A stretch of DNA of 64,000 nt, taken from JAHQVI01 sp963727575. GTDB lineage: Bacteria; Pseudomonadota; Alphaproteobacteria; Rhizobiales; Rhodomicrobiaceae. Shown here piece after piece: positions 17,680 through 26,504 of the stretch (position 1 is the first letter of the stretch; each line of letters begins with the position of its first letter). The DNA lies in the NCBI GenBank assembly GCA_963727575.1, contig CAVSIA010000020.1:104297-168296 (forward strand), written 5' to 3'. A program made the translations under genes and the position numbers. The notes below the pieces were generated by a model. The model ran no database searches, was not told the DNA's origin, and worked only from the letters and a program-made list of their open reading frames with translations.

Positions 17680-18709
17680 ATGGCCAGCATTCTCATTGTC
17701 GGCGCGGGCATTTCCGGCCTCTGGCAGGCGGTGACGCTCGACGCGCGCCGGCCACAGCGTCCGGCTGATCGACAAATCGGCCGCCCCCTTCGCCGACGCA
17801 GCGAGCGGCCTTGCCGGTGCGATGATCGCGCCTTATTGCGAAAGCGAGGGCGCCGAGCCGATCGTTGCCGAGCTGGGCGCGGACAGCTTCGCCCTGTGGC
17901 AGGAGGTCTATCCCGACATTCGCCGGAACGGCAGCCTCGTGGTCGCCACGGCCCGTGACCTGCCCGAGCTCGGCCGCTTCGCCCGCATGACGTCTCATTT
18001 CGAGACATTGGACGGAGGTGCGATCGCCGAGCTGGAGCCGGCGCTCGCCGGCCGTTTTGCCAAAGGGCTGTTTTATCCGACCGAAGCGCACATCGAGCCG
18101 GCCCCGGCGCTGCGCGCGCTGCTGCTGGCGGCGCAGGAGACCGGGGCGCAGGTTGCATTCGGCGTCGATTGGGATGGCGTCATCCCCGCCGACTGCGACT
18201 ACCTCATCGACTGCCGGGGCATGGGCGCGGCCGGCGACCTGGCCGATCTGCGCGGCGTGCGCGGCGAGATGCTGGTCGTGGAGACCGACGAAATCGCGCT
18301 CGCCCGGCCGGTCCGGCTGCTGCACCCCCGCTTTCCGCTCTATGTCGTGCCATGGGCCGGCAACCGGTTCATGATCGGCGCAACTCTAATCGAAAGCGAG
18401 GACCGCCGCGCCGCGACCGTGCGCTCCGCGCTCGACCTGCTCGGCCTCGCCTATACGCTGCATCCGGCATTCGGCGAGGCGCGGATCGAAGGCTTTTCCG
18501 CCGGATTGCGGCCCTCTTTCTCCGACAATGTCCCGAAAATCGTCGTTCGCGGCCGCCATATTCACGTCAATGGCTTTTACCGGCACGGCTATTTGCTCGC
18601 ACCGGTTCTCGCGCGGCTCCTTGCCGACTATATTATGGGTGAGGCGACAAGATCGGATGTCATCATTGAAGATCACAGTGAACGGCGAACCCCAGCTAAC
18701 GCGGGCTGA
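17680..18709 (+). CDS. thiO: Glycine oxidase / FAD-dependent ThiO (frameshifted)
   Basis: FAD enzyme oxidising glycine to iminoglycine for the thiazole of thiamine. The N-terminus MASILIVGAGISGLWQAVTL is the dinucleotide-binding GxGxxG. After about 17732 the protein continues in another frame (ARAGHSVRLIDKS, then ASGLAGAMIAPYCESEGAEP), explained by one inserted base. The rest shows the DadA-like fold with GNRFMIGATLIESED and GLRPSFSDNVP. Its 3' end overlaps thiS by about 50 bp. First gene of thiOSGE; a sequencing indel is likelier than a pseudogene. Confidence 0.88.
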
Positions 18710-18863
18710 AACCATGGCCGAGCTTTGCGCGACGCTGGGCTATGGCGAGGCGAAGGTGGCAACGGCTCTGAACGGCGCGTTCGTGCCCGCGGCCGCGCGC
18801 CCGGAAACCCTCATCCGCGAGGACGACCGCGTCGAGATCGTCGCCCCGAGGCAGGGGGGCTGA
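18657..18863 (+). CDS. thiS: Sulfur carrier protein ThiS
   Basis: A 68-residue ubiquitin-like protein starting MSSLKITVNGE and ending in the essential Gly-Gly (VAPRQGG). The C-terminal glycine is adenylated and thiocarboxylated and then donates sulfur to ThiG. The internal VATALNGAFVPAAAR resembles the conserved ThiS segment around VAxxxNGxxVPR. It overlaps the end of thiO and is five bases from thiG, so the operon is tightly coupled. Confidence 0.93.
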   Translation: MSSLKITVNGEPQLTRAETMAELCATLGYGEAKVATALNGAFVPAAARPETLIREDDRVEIVAPRQGG

Positions 18864-18867
18864 GCGC

Positions 18868-19653
18868 ATGGTGGAATTTTACGGAGAGACATTCTCGTCG
18901 CGGCTGATCCTGGGCAGCGCGCTTTACCCATCGCCGGACGTCTTCCGGCGATCGGTCGAGGCGGCGCGCGCGGATGTGGTGACCGTGTCGCTGCGCCGCG
19001 AGGGCGCCAAGGACCGCACCGGCCAGCAATTCTGGAGCCTCGTGCAGTCGCTCGGCGTTCGTGTGCTGCCCAACACCGCCGGATGCAGGACGGCACGGGA
19101 GGCGATCACCACCGCGATGATGGCGCGCGAGCTGTTCGACACGCCCTGGGTGAAGCTGGAGGTGATCGCCAATGACGACACGCTGCAGCCGGACCTGTTC
19201 GGCCTCGTCGAGGCGGCGGAGACGCTGAGCCGCGAGGGCTTCAAGGTCTTCCCGTATACCACCGAGGACCTCAGCGCCGCCGACAAGCTGCTCGCCGCCG
19301 GCTGCGAGGTGCTGATGCCGTGGGCGTCGCCGATCGGATCGGGCCAGGGCATCAACAATCCGACCGGCCTGGAGAGCCTCAGGGCCTATTTCCCCAACAT
19401 CCCGCTGGTCGTCGATGCCGGGCTTGGCGCCCCGTCCCATGCGGCCGCCGCCATGGAAATGGGCTATGACGCCGTGCTGCTGAACACCGCCGTCGCCAAG
19501 GCCATCGATCCGCCGAAAATGGCCGCCGCTTTCGCCGAAGCGGTCCGCGCCGGCCGCCAGGGCTTCGAGGCGGGGCTGATGCCGCGCCGGAACATGGCGA
19601 CGCCGTCGACGCCGGTCGCGGGCACCCCATTCTTCGAGTTCGGCGATGCTTGA
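18868..19653 (+). CDS. thiG: Thiazole synthase ThiG
   Basis: A 261-residue (beta/alpha)8 enzyme forming the thiazole phosphate from deoxyxylulose phosphate, ThiS thiocarboxylate and iminoglycine. The Schiff-base Lys is in TPWVKLEVI. Phosphate-binding loops are GSGQGINNP and VVDAGLGAPSHAAAAMEMG. LLNTAVAKAIDPPKMAAAFA is a strong family signature. The length is normal. It overlaps thiE by eight bases. Confidence 0.96.
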   Translation: MVEFYGETFSSRLILGSALYPSPDVFRRSVEAARADVVTVSLRREGAKDRTGQQFWSLVQSLGVRVLPNTAGCRTAREAITTAMMARELFDTPWVKLEVIANDDTLQPDLFGLVEAAETLSREGFKVFPYTTEDLSAADKLLAAGCEVLMPWASPIGSGQGINNPTGLESLRAYFPNIPLVVDAGLGAPSHAAAAMEMGYDAVLLNTAVAKAIDPPKMAAAFAEAVRAGRQGFEAGLMPRRNMATPSTPVAGTPFFEFGDA

Positions 19654-20233
19654 CCGCTTCTATCCCATCGTCCCCGACGCCGCCTGGGTCGCACGGATCG
19701 TGCCGCTCGGGGTGAAGGCGGTGCAGCTCCGCGTCAAGGATGCGGGCGAGGCCGAGATCCGGGCGCAGATCGCCGCCGCGCTCGACACCTGCCGCCGCCA
19801 TGGCTGCACGCTGGTCGTCAACGATTACTGGCGCGAGGCCATCGACCTCGGCGCGGAATTCGTGCATCTCGGCCAGGAAGATCTGGTCGACGCCGATCTC
19901 GCCGCGATCCGCAAGGCGGGCATCCGGCTCGGCATCTCCACCCATACGCCTGAGGAGCTGGAGATCGCGCTGGCCGCGTCGCCCGACCATGTCGCGCTCG
20001 GGCCGATCTATGAAACCACCCTCAAGGTGATGAAATACGCCCCGCAGGGTCTGGACAGGATCGGCGAATGGAAGCGGCTGATCCGCTGCCCGCTGGTGGC
20101 CATCGGCGGCATAACGCTGGAGCGCGCGCCCGCGGTCTTTGCCGCCGGGGCCGACAGCATCGCCGTGGTCACCGACGTCATCAAGCATCCCGACCCCGAG
20201 GCCCGCGTGCGCGACTGGCTGGCTGCCTCATAA
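19646..20233 (+). CDS. thiE: Thiamine phosphate synthase ThiE
   Basis: A 195-residue TIM-barrel enzyme joining the pyrimidine and thiazole moieties into thiamine phosphate. AVQLRVKDAGEAEI, LVVNDYWREAIDLGAEFVHLGQED and ALGPIYETTLKVMKYAPQGL match family positions, as does the VAIGGITLERAPAVFAAGADSIAVVTDV phosphate loop (given in parts). It closes the operon. thiC and thiD are not in the window and no TPP riboswitch is visible upstream. Confidence 0.94.
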   Translation: MLDRFYPIVPDAAWVARIVPLGVKAVQLRVKDAGEAEIRAQIAAALDTCRRHGCTLVVNDYWREAIDLGAEFVHLGQEDLVDADLAAIRKAGIRLGISTHTPEELEIALAASPDHVALGPIYETTLKVMKYAPQGLDRIGEWKRLIRCPLVAIGGITLERAPAVFAAGADSIAVVTDVIKHPDPEARVRDWLAAS

Positions 20234-20333
20234 TCGGACCGATCGCAAGGTACCCGTTTGACGCGCTAGCCTCCCGGCATTATTGCCATTATCCTGATGA
20301 CGATGAATTTGTGTTTCCTGGTAATTGAAAGTC

Positions 20334-21302
20334 ATGGTTTTTCGCCTCGCCCCAGAAATCGGTCTGACCGAAAGCGTCAGGCAGGCCGGAACGGAGCAGA
20401 TCGACCGCGCAATTTCCAAGCTTTGCGCCAAGCGCAGAAATGCTGATGCGGTGCACGAAACACGAAAGGCGATGAAGCGTCTCAGGGCACTGTTGCATCT
20501 GTGCAAAGGCGCGATGCGCAAGGCCGATTTCGAACGCGACGAGCAGCGGATCAAGGAAATCGCCGGCTTGCTGTCCGGCGTTCGCGATATCCAGGCGATG
20601 ATCGAGACCATGACCAAGCTCGCCGCTTACGACGAACGGGTAGGGCAGGGGCCTATGGCCGGCGCGCTCGGGGCGCATCTGGAAGCCAAGCGCGACGAAG
20701 CCGAAAAGCGTCTCGGTGCGGGCAAGAATACCAAGGCTTGCGAACTGCTCAAGGAAGCGCGCGCGTCCTTTGCCGACATGCAGCTGGAAAAGGACCAGTT
20801 CCGCGCGCTCGCGTCGACGATCGAGAGCGATTACCGCAAGGCCCGCCGCGCCTTTCGCCGCGCTTACGAGTCGGGCGAGGATGAAGATTTCCATCGCTGG
20901 CGCAAATTTGTGCAGCGCCATTGGCGGCAATTGCTGCTGGTCGGCCCCGGCTGGCCGAAAGCGCTCAGGCCGCAGATTGCGCTGGCCCGTGACCTGTCCG
21001 AATTCCTCGGCGAGGACCACGACCTTTACGTCCTCGCCCAGTTTCTACGGAGCAAGACGGCCGGTTTCGTCAGTCGCGACGATGTCGATGCCTATCTCGC
21101 ACTCTGCCGGCGGCGGCAGGACGACCTGCGCTCGACGGCGCTCGACGTCGGCGCGCGGCTGCTCGCGGAAAAGCCGTCATCGCTGGCGGGCCGGCTGACC
21201 GCCTATTGGGAGACGGCGCGGCGCCTCGGCGGAAAGCCGGAAACGGACGAGGAAGAGGGCGGAGGCGGCGGGCCGTCCAACGTCATTCCCTTGAACCAGT
21301 AA
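20334..21302 (+). CDS. CHAD domain-containing protein
   Basis: A 322-residue alpha-helical CHAD protein. VHETRKAMKRLRALLHLCKG is the first conserved His/Arg helix and FHRWRKFVQRHWRQLLLVGP the second; DLSEFLGEDHDLYVL is typical of the repeat. CHAD domains bind polyphosphate and localise to polyP granules. No CYTH partner domain is fused or adjacent. The C-terminal tail is low-complexity acidic/Gly-rich. An in-frame TTG nine bases earlier is possible. Its 3' end overlaps the convergent lrp gene by 20 bp. Confidence 0.88.
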   Translation: MVFRLAPEIGLTESVRQAGTEQIDRAISKLCAKRRNADAVHETRKAMKRLRALLHLCKGAMRKADFERDEQRIKEIAGLLSGVRDIQAMIETMTKLAAYDERVGQGPMAGALGAHLEAKRDEAEKRLGAGKNTKACELLKEARASFADMQLEKDQFRALASTIESDYRKARRAFRRAYESGEDEDFHRWRKFVQRHWRQLLLVGPGWPKALRPQIALARDLSEFLGEDHDLYVLAQFLRSKTAGFVSRDDVDAYLALCRRRQDDLRSTALDVGARLLAEKPSSLAGRLTAYWETARRLGGKPETDEEEGGGGGPSNVIPLNQ

Positions 21303-21780
21303 CCTCTTTCAGCTTCTTCTCGGCGAAGTCGAGCGGCAAGGCGGTCGTGTATTTGATCTGCTCCATGGCGAAGCTGGAGCTGACATCGGTCAGCGGGATG
21401 CGGCTGATAAGCTGCTTGTAGAACCGGTCGTAGCTCTCGATATCGGGAACGGCGACGCGCAGCAGATAATCGACCTGGCCGCTCATTCTGTAAGCTTCGA
21501 CGATCTCCGGAAAATGATGCAAGGCGGCGTGGAAGCGCTCCAGCCATTCGATGTTGTGCTCGGCGGTGGTGATCGCCACGAACACGGTGACGCCGGCATT
21601 GACCTTTTTCGGGTTCAGCAGGGCGACCCGCGAATCGATCACGCCTTCCTGCTCCAGCTTCTGGATACGGCGCCAGCACGGCGTCGTGGATAGCCCCACC
21701 TCCTTGCCGATGTCGGCGACCGACACGGTGGAGTCGCGCTGAAGAATGCTCAGGATTTTAAGATCGACAGCGTCGAGCAT
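21283..21780 (-). CDS. Lrp/AsnC family transcriptional regulator
   Basis: A 165-residue protein: an N-terminal winged helix-turn-helix (LDAVDLKILSILQRDST, SVADIGKEVGLSTTPCWRRIQKLEQEGVI) and a C-terminal RAM ligand-binding domain (YRMSGQVDYLLRVAVPDIESYDRFY). These proteins sense amino acids as octamers. Nothing here identifies the target. The short 5' region and divergent position relative to the EF-hand gene leave about 310 bp of non-coding DNA between them. Confidence 0.92.
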   Translation of the reverse strand: MLDAVDLKILSILQRDSTVSVADIGKEVGLSTTPCWRRIQKLEQEGVIDSRVALLNPKKVNAGVTVFVAITTAEHNIEWLERFHAALHHFPEIVEAYRMSGQVDYLLRVAVPDIESYDRFYKQLISRIPLTDVSSSFAMEQIKYTTALPLDFAEKKLKEVTGSRE

Positions 21781-22093
21781 GTCAGGTCATCTTAGGAAAA
21801 AATTGCACATGAAGGCCCCGGAACGCGAAGAATAGGGCTCTTCGGCCGAAATGGCCAGCGCTGTTAGATTTTATTTCCAATATTTGAATATGAACCAAGC
21901 AGGCTCGCCGCAACACTCGCGCAATGCGGGGTTCCCGCTTTTGTGCATTTCAAGCTCCGCTTCCAGCTCACTTTATGGTGACCCCCGTCATCAGCACACG
22001 GCGCACCTTTCGAGGAACAACATCGTCCGAGGTGCCGTTGACTGGCGAGTGGATGATTGATCCAACACACAAAATTCGCGAAAGGGAAACGAC

Positions 22094-22362
22094 ATGAACG
22101 CGATGAAAGCCAGCCTTGCCGCCGCGATGATCCTTGGACTGTCCTGCGTTGCCAATGCTCAGAGCAGCGCCTACACCTCGCCGCAGGAATGCGTGTCGGA
22201 CGTGACCGCGCTCGACGTCAACCAGGACCACTATATCAGCCAGGCTGAAATCGAGGGCCGTGGGACGATCGACACCAATGTCGACACGGACGGATTTCGG
22301 CAAAAGAAATGACCGTCGCCTGCGAAAGCAAGACCATGCAGGCCCTGACGCCGAAGCAGTAA
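22094..22362 (+). CDS. Small exported EF-hand protein (one-base frameshift)
   Basis: A signal peptide (MNAMKASLAAAMILGLSCVANAQS, cleavage after ANA) precedes a first EF-hand-like loop, DVNQDHYISQAE. The second loop, DTDG, is interrupted. Restoring one base near 22296 gives DTDG-x-ISAKEMTVACESKTMQALTPKQ and a stop at 22362 instead of the early stop at 22312. The protein would then be about 89 residues with two calcium loops and two Cys. It is periplasmic, with no known function. Confidence 0.65.
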
Positions 22363-22375
22363 TGCGGAAAATACT

Positions 22376-22405
22376 GGAAAGCGGGCCTTCGCGGGCCCGC
22401 TTTCC
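22376..22405. terminator. Bidirectional hairpin terminator
   Basis: A perfect 12-bp stem, GGAAAGCGGGCC with GGCCCGCTTTCC around a TTCGCG loop, sits between the convergent EF-hand and UDG-like genes. No long T run follows, so termination strength is uncertain. Confidence 0.6.
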
Positions 22406-22420
22406 ATTCCGCTTGTACGT

Positions 22421-23068
22421 CTAACCCCTATCCAGGAGTCCGCGGACTTCCTTCCGCAGAAACGGCAGCACATCCGCCTCGTACCACGGATGATGCCTCA
22501 GCCAGCCATTGTTGCGCCAGGATGGATGCGGCATCGGCAGATAGCGGGTGCCGCCCGCGCCGGTCGCGTAATCGCGCCAGTTGGCGACGGTTTCGGTCAA
22601 GCTCGGCTTCACGCGGCTCCCCAGATGCCAGCGCTGCGCGTAATGGCCGACCAGCAGCACCAGCTCGAATTGCGGCAATGCCGCGAACACCTCGCTCTGC
22701 CAGGTCGGCGCGCATTCGGGACGCGGCGGCAGGTCGCCGCCCTTGTCGTTCAGCCCCGGAAAACAGAAGCCCATCGGCACGATGGCTATGCGGCTGACAT
22801 CGTAGAATTCCTCTGGCGACACCCCCATCCACGACCGCAGACGGTCGCCGGACGGGTCGGTAAACGGCATCCCCGAGGCGTGCACGCGCGTTCCCGGCGC
22901 CTGGCTGCAAACGCACAGCCGCGCGGTGGTGCTGACGCGCAGCACCGGGCGCGGCTCATGCGGAAGAGGCGCGCCACGCGCGGTGTCGCGGCACACGCGA
23001 CAGGCGCGAATATCGTTGAGCAGGGCGTCCAGCGTCCGGCCGGGCGCCTGGGTGATCGGCGGAGTCAT
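22421..23068 (-). CDS. Uracil-DNA glycosylase superfamily protein
   Basis: A 215-residue protein. An N-terminal cysteine pair (ACRVCRDTA) is followed by the UDG-fold motif CSQAPGTRVHASGMPFTDPSGDRLRSW and a C-terminal motif MPHPSWRNN, the family's His-Pro-Ser loop. It resembles the family-4/5-like UDG group seen in rhizobia, which excises uracil or similar lesions. Full iron-sulfur ligation is not evident. The start MTPPITQ is preferred. It lies five bases after the MBL-fold gene on the same strand. Confidence 0.8.
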   Translation of the reverse strand: MTPPITQAPGRTLDALLNDIRACRVCRDTARGAPLPHEPRPVLRVSTTARLCVCSQAPGTRVHASGMPFTDPSGDRLRSWMGVSPEEFYDVSRIAIVPMGFCFPGLNDKGGDLPPRPECAPTWQSEVFAALPQFELVLLVGHYAQRWHLGSRVKPSLTETVANWRDYATGAGGTRYLPMPHPSWRNNGWLRHHPWYEADVLPFLRKEVRGLLDRG

Positions 23069-23072
23069 TGGC

Positions 23073-23816
23073 TTAGATTTGGACCACCAGCCCGTCTTCC
23101 GCAAGGATACAGCGGGTCAGGTCGACGTCGCCGCTCCGAGCAAGCATGGCGTCGCTCATATGGGTGAGGAGCAGCTTCCCGGCGCCGATCCGGTCGAATT
23201 GCTCGGAAATTTTCAGATAGTTGAGATGCATCGTGATCGCCAGATCGTAGTTATAACACTCGATCAGATAGAGATCGGCATTCTCCCCCGCAAGCACGAC
23301 GTTATCCGACCAGCCGGCATCGCCCGAATAGGCAAGAACCTTGTCCCCGATCTCGAAACGCAGGGCATAGGACGGGGAACCGGAGAAATGCTGGACCTCG
23401 AACGGCGTCACCGCGAGCCCGTCCATCTGACGACGCACATTCTTGTCGAGTTCGACGAATTTGAGATCGAAGGCGCGCGTCATGCTCAGCGATCCGGGGT
23501 AGAACACCTCGCATGCGAGCCGGAAGCGCGCTTCGAGACCGGGCGGGCCGATCAGCGTCAGCGGTTCCTGGCGCCGGCTCGGGAAAATGGCATCCAGCAG
23601 CAGGAACGGCAGGCCGCCGAAATGGTCGCCATGCAGATGGCTGATGAAAATCTGCGAGACATCGTTCGTGGACAGACCGGCGCGTTTGAGAGCCGGCAAA
23701 ATCGACGGCCCGCAGTCGAGCAGGAAACGCGAGGCGCCGGTTTCGACGAGATAGCAGCTTGGCAGCCGGCCACCGGCGCTGAACGCGTCGCCACAACCCA
23801 GAACGGTCAGCTGCAT
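23073..23816 (-). CDS. MBL-fold metallohydrolase (RNase Z/beta-lactamase-like)
   Basis: A 247-residue metallo-beta-lactamase-fold protein beginning MQLTVLGCGDAFSAGGRLPSCYLVETG (in parts). The zinc motif is SHLHGDHFGGLPF, with a further Asp in YSGDAGWSD and a late His in LLLTHMSD, giving a two-metal site. The architecture resembles RNase Z or phosphodiesterase-type members; the substrate is unknown. The start at 23816 avoids an N-terminal extension without ribosome-binding evidence. Confidence 0.83.
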   Translation of the reverse strand: MQLTVLGCGDAFSAGGRLPSCYLVETGASRFLLDCGPSILPALKRAGLSTNDVSQIFISHLHGDHFGGLPFLLLDAIFPSRRQEPLTLIGPPGLEARFRLACEVFYPGSLSMTRAFDLKFVELDKNVRRQMDGLAVTPFEVQHFSGSPSYALRFEIGDKVLAYSGDAGWSDNVVLAGENADLYLIECYNYDLAITMHLNYLKISEQFDRIGAGKLLLTHMSDAMLARSGDVDLTRCILAEDGLVVQI

Positions 23817-24051
23817 GGGTTTCCTTTCACTCCATAAGAACAAGAACTAAGGCCCCGCCGGCGGCCGCCTGAGTTTGGTCGCCGGGCCCGCAGCTGTAGC
23901 ATTCCGTACCGCCCGCGCCAAATCACGCTTCAGCTTATCCGCCCGTGCCGCGCCATGAAAATACGCAAAATTTGCAAGTTATCGGCGATCGCCCTATTTT
24001 GCTCGGCTGGAATCCGCGGAGCCAGGCTCGCGAGCCGAAAAGGACACCCCC

Positions 24052-25221
24052 ATGAAGATCGTCGAAATCCGCGACGTCGTCGTTCCGATCGCGTCGGAAA
24101 TCCGCAACGCCTATATCGACTTCAGCAAAATGACGGCCAGCGTCGTCGCGGTCGTGACCGATGTCGTGCAGAACGGCAGGCCGGTGGTCGGCTACGGCTT
24201 CAATTCCAATGGGCGCTATGGGGCGAGCGGCCTGCTGCGGGAGCGCTTCCTGCCGAGACTGGCCGAAGCGGCGCCTGAGAACCTTCTGACCGACGCCGGC
24301 GACAATCTTGATCCACACAAGATCTGGCGGACCATGATGACCAACGAGAAGCCCGGCGGTCACGGCGAGCGCTCGGTCGCGGTCGGCACGGTCGATATGG
24401 CGGTGTGGGACGCCGCGGCAAAGATCGCCGGCGTGCCGCTCTTCAAGTTGCTCGCCCTGCGCTACGGCAACGGCACGCCGGACGAAAAGGTCTTCGTCTA
24501 CGCCGCCGGCGGCTACTACTATCCGGGTAAGGACGATGCCGCCCTCCAGGACGAGATGCGCGGCTATCTCGATATGGGCTATTCGGTGGTGAAGATGAAA
24601 ATCGGCGGCGACAGTCTCGCCGACGATCTGCGCCGGATCGAGGCCGTGATCGCTGTGACGGGCGCGGGCAAGAAGCTCGCCGTCGACGCCAATGGCCGCT
24701 TCGATCTGGACACCGCCGTCGCCTATGCCAAGGCTTTGGCGCCCTACGACCTGTTCTGGTACGAGGAGGCCGGCGACCCGCTCGATTATGCCCTCCAGGC
24801 GGAACTGGCCAGGCATTATCCCGGCCCGATGGCGACCGGCGAGAACCTCTTCTCCCATCAGGACGCCCGAAACCTCGTCCGCTATGGCGGGATGCGGCCG
24901 GACCGCGACTGGCTGCAATTCGACTGTGCGTTGTCCTACGGTCTCGTCGAGTATATGCGCACGCTGGCGCTGCTGCCCGATTACGGCTTTTCCTCGCGCA
25001 ACTGCATCCCGCATGGCGGGCATCAGATGTCGCTGAACATCGCCGCCGGGCTGCATCTGGGCGGCAACGAGAGCTATCCGGGGGTCTTTGCGCCGTTCGG
25101 CGGATTTGCCGACGGCATCGCGGTCGAGGATGGCTATGTCCGGCTGCCCGACGCGCCCGGCATCGGCTTCGAGCAGAAGTCGGCGCTGATCAAGACCATG
25201 CGCGAGGCGACGAATACCTGA
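24052..25221 (+). CDS. tarD: D-tartrate dehydratase-like enolase superfamily enzyme
   Basis: A 389-residue mandelate racemase/muconate-lactonising-type enzyme. The KMKIGG motif supplies Lys183, metal-ligand segments are VDANGRFD, WYEEAGDPLDY and TGENLFSHQD, and His321 sits in IPHGGHQMS. The length, the Lys/His spacing and the EEAGDPLDY sequence match the Bradyrhizobium D-tartrate dehydratase, whose catalytic pair is one residue offset (Lys184/His322 as I recall). It would dehydrate D-tartrate to oxaloacetate. No transporter or regulator adjoins, so substrate context is missing. Confidence 0.75.
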   Translation: MKIVEIRDVVVPIASEIRNAYIDFSKMTASVVAVVTDVVQNGRPVVGYGFNSNGRYGASGLLRERFLPRLAEAAPENLLTDAGDNLDPHKIWRTMMTNEKPGGHGERSVAVGTVDMAVWDAAAKIAGVPLFKLLALRYGNGTPDEKVFVYAAGGYYYPGKDDAALQDEMRGYLDMGYSVVKMKIGGDSLADDLRRIEAVIAVTGAGKKLAVDANGRFDLDTAVAYAKALAPYDLFWYEEAGDPLDYALQAELARHYPGPMATGENLFSHQDARNLVRYGGMRPDRDWLQFDCALSYGLVEYMRTLALLPDYGFSSRNCIPHGGHQMSLNIAAGLHLGGNESYPGVFAPFGGFADGIAVEDGYVRLPDAPGIGFEQKSALIKTMREATNT

Positions 25222-25235
25222 GGGGCGCGCGGCGC

Positions 25236-25829
25236 TCAGAAGGCGGCGTCGGCCAGCTTTGCCGCATAGTCGCCAACGTCTCCGGGCCATGTCGCGACGA
25301 AGGCGGCGAAACGGTCGCGGTCCCCGGCGAACAAGGCGCGCGATGCCTCTTCGAAGCCGGGATAATCGCCCGCCAGCGCAGCGATGAAGCGATAGGTCAC
25401 CTCCCGCGCATTGCGCTTGCGGTCCTGGCCCTCATTGGCCCGGCGCGCCTCCTCGACCAGCTTGCGCAGCGCCACCGACGCTCCTCCCGGCTGCCCGTTC
25501 AACCAGTCCCAATGGCGCGGCAGCAGCGTCACCTCGCGCCCGACGACGCCGAGCTTCGGGCGTCCGGGCTTGCGGGCCGGCTCGGGGGCGCAATCGGCCG
25601 CCGCGTCACCACCATCAACGCCCCCGACGCGCTCGCGGACCTCATCGGGGCTGCCGCGAAAATCCACCTCGACGATCCGCGCCGTGGCGTCGTCGAAAAT
25701 CAGCACCGGCTCGGTTTCGCCGCGATCGACGACCGCCTTCGCGGCGACGGCGACGTCCGCCAAGTCACCCGACGCGATGCGGCGCGTGCCCTCGAAGGCG
25801 GTGCAGCGGCGCGGTTCATCCACGGTCAT
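25236..25829 (-). CDS. DUF2239 family protein
   Basis: A 197-residue protein of the DUF2239 group. Recognisable blocks are RCTAFEGTRRIASGDLADVA, the RKPGRPKLGVVGREVTLLPRHWDWL segment (in parts), and the C-terminal TYRFIAALAGDYPGFEEASRALFAGD. The AT-hook-like RKPGRPK and surrounding basic residues hint at nucleic-acid contact, but no function is established. Convergent with tarD. Confidence 0.8.
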   Translation of the reverse strand: MTVDEPRRCTAFEGTRRIASGDLADVAVAAKAVVDRGETEPVLIFDDATARIVEVDFRGSPDEVRERVGGVDGGDAAADCAPEPARKPGRPKLGVVGREVTLLPRHWDWLNGQPGGASVALRKLVEEARRANEGQDRKRNAREVTYRFIAALAGDYPGFEEASRALFAGDRDRFAAFVATWPGDVGDYAAKLADAAF

Positions 25830-25923
25830 AGCATTGCGCTCCTCAAACTCAGGCGCATTTCTATCCGGGTAAAATAGCGATGTCAATATTGCCAGGGTGA
25901 AATTCGCATCCCGCTCGGGACGA

Positions 25924-26478
25924 TCAATCCGTCTTGGCCACGAGCGGCGTCATGCGCGGCTTGAAGTAGGACCGTTCCGTGATGTTGAACGTGCCGAGGA
26001 AATGCGCCACGGTGGGCGTGAAATCGTAGGTCGCCTCGGTGAGGATCAGGCTCGAATTCGGCCCCATCATATCGGCCTGCGGCAGGTTGAAATCGGCACC
26101 GGCCACATAGGCGGTGGGCGGATAGGCCCAGGCGACCGTCGTCTTGTTGTCGATGTCCGATACGACGCTGACGATGATCAGGCTCATCGGCGTGGCGCTG
26201 TAAGGCTTGATGAGCTGGTCGCCGATCAGCGAAATATCGTCCAGATCGGCATCGGTAACCGTGGTTTCCTGGGCGACGAGATCGGACACAGTGTTGGCGA
26301 CCGCCGCCAGCTTCCGGGTAACCGTGAAGGCTTCGGTAAATTCGACCAGGCCGATAAACATCACGACGAGGATCGGCAGGACCAGCGCGAACTCCATCAT
26401 TACCACGCCGCTCTCGCCGCGGCGGATCGCGCGCCCCGATCGTCGCAGCCCGGCCAGATTTTGTGCGCCCTTCGTCAT
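25924..26478 (-). CDS. TadE/TadF-type pseudopilin
   Basis: A 184-residue protein starting MTKGAQNLAGLRRSG. The prepilin region GESGVVMMEFALVLPILVVMFIGLVEF has the Gly-x-x-x-x-x-Glu TadE-like processing and hydrophobic helix pattern. These minor pseudopilins belong to Flp/Tad pili or related secretion. It is the second of two tad-like genes on this strand, 26 bp from the upstream one. Confidence 0.8.
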   Translation of the reverse strand: MTKGAQNLAGLRRSGRAIRRGESGVVMMEFALVLPILVVMFIGLVEFTEAFTVTRKLAAVANTVSDLVAQETTVTDADLDDISLIGDQLIKPYSATPMSLIIVSVVSDIDNKTTVAWAYPPTAYVAGADFNLPQADMMGPNSSLILTEATYDFTPTVAHFLGTFNITERSYFKPRMTPLVAKTD

Positions 26479-26504
26479 CTGCGTCCCCTCACCGGCGCCC
26501 AGAG

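Noticed and set aside
17290..17680. TPP or cobalamin riboswitch upstream of thiO
   Set aside because: CTGAGA/ACCC and AATGCCAGCG-type cores are absent on the plus strand, and partial minus-strand resemblances do not fit the order of conserved elements.
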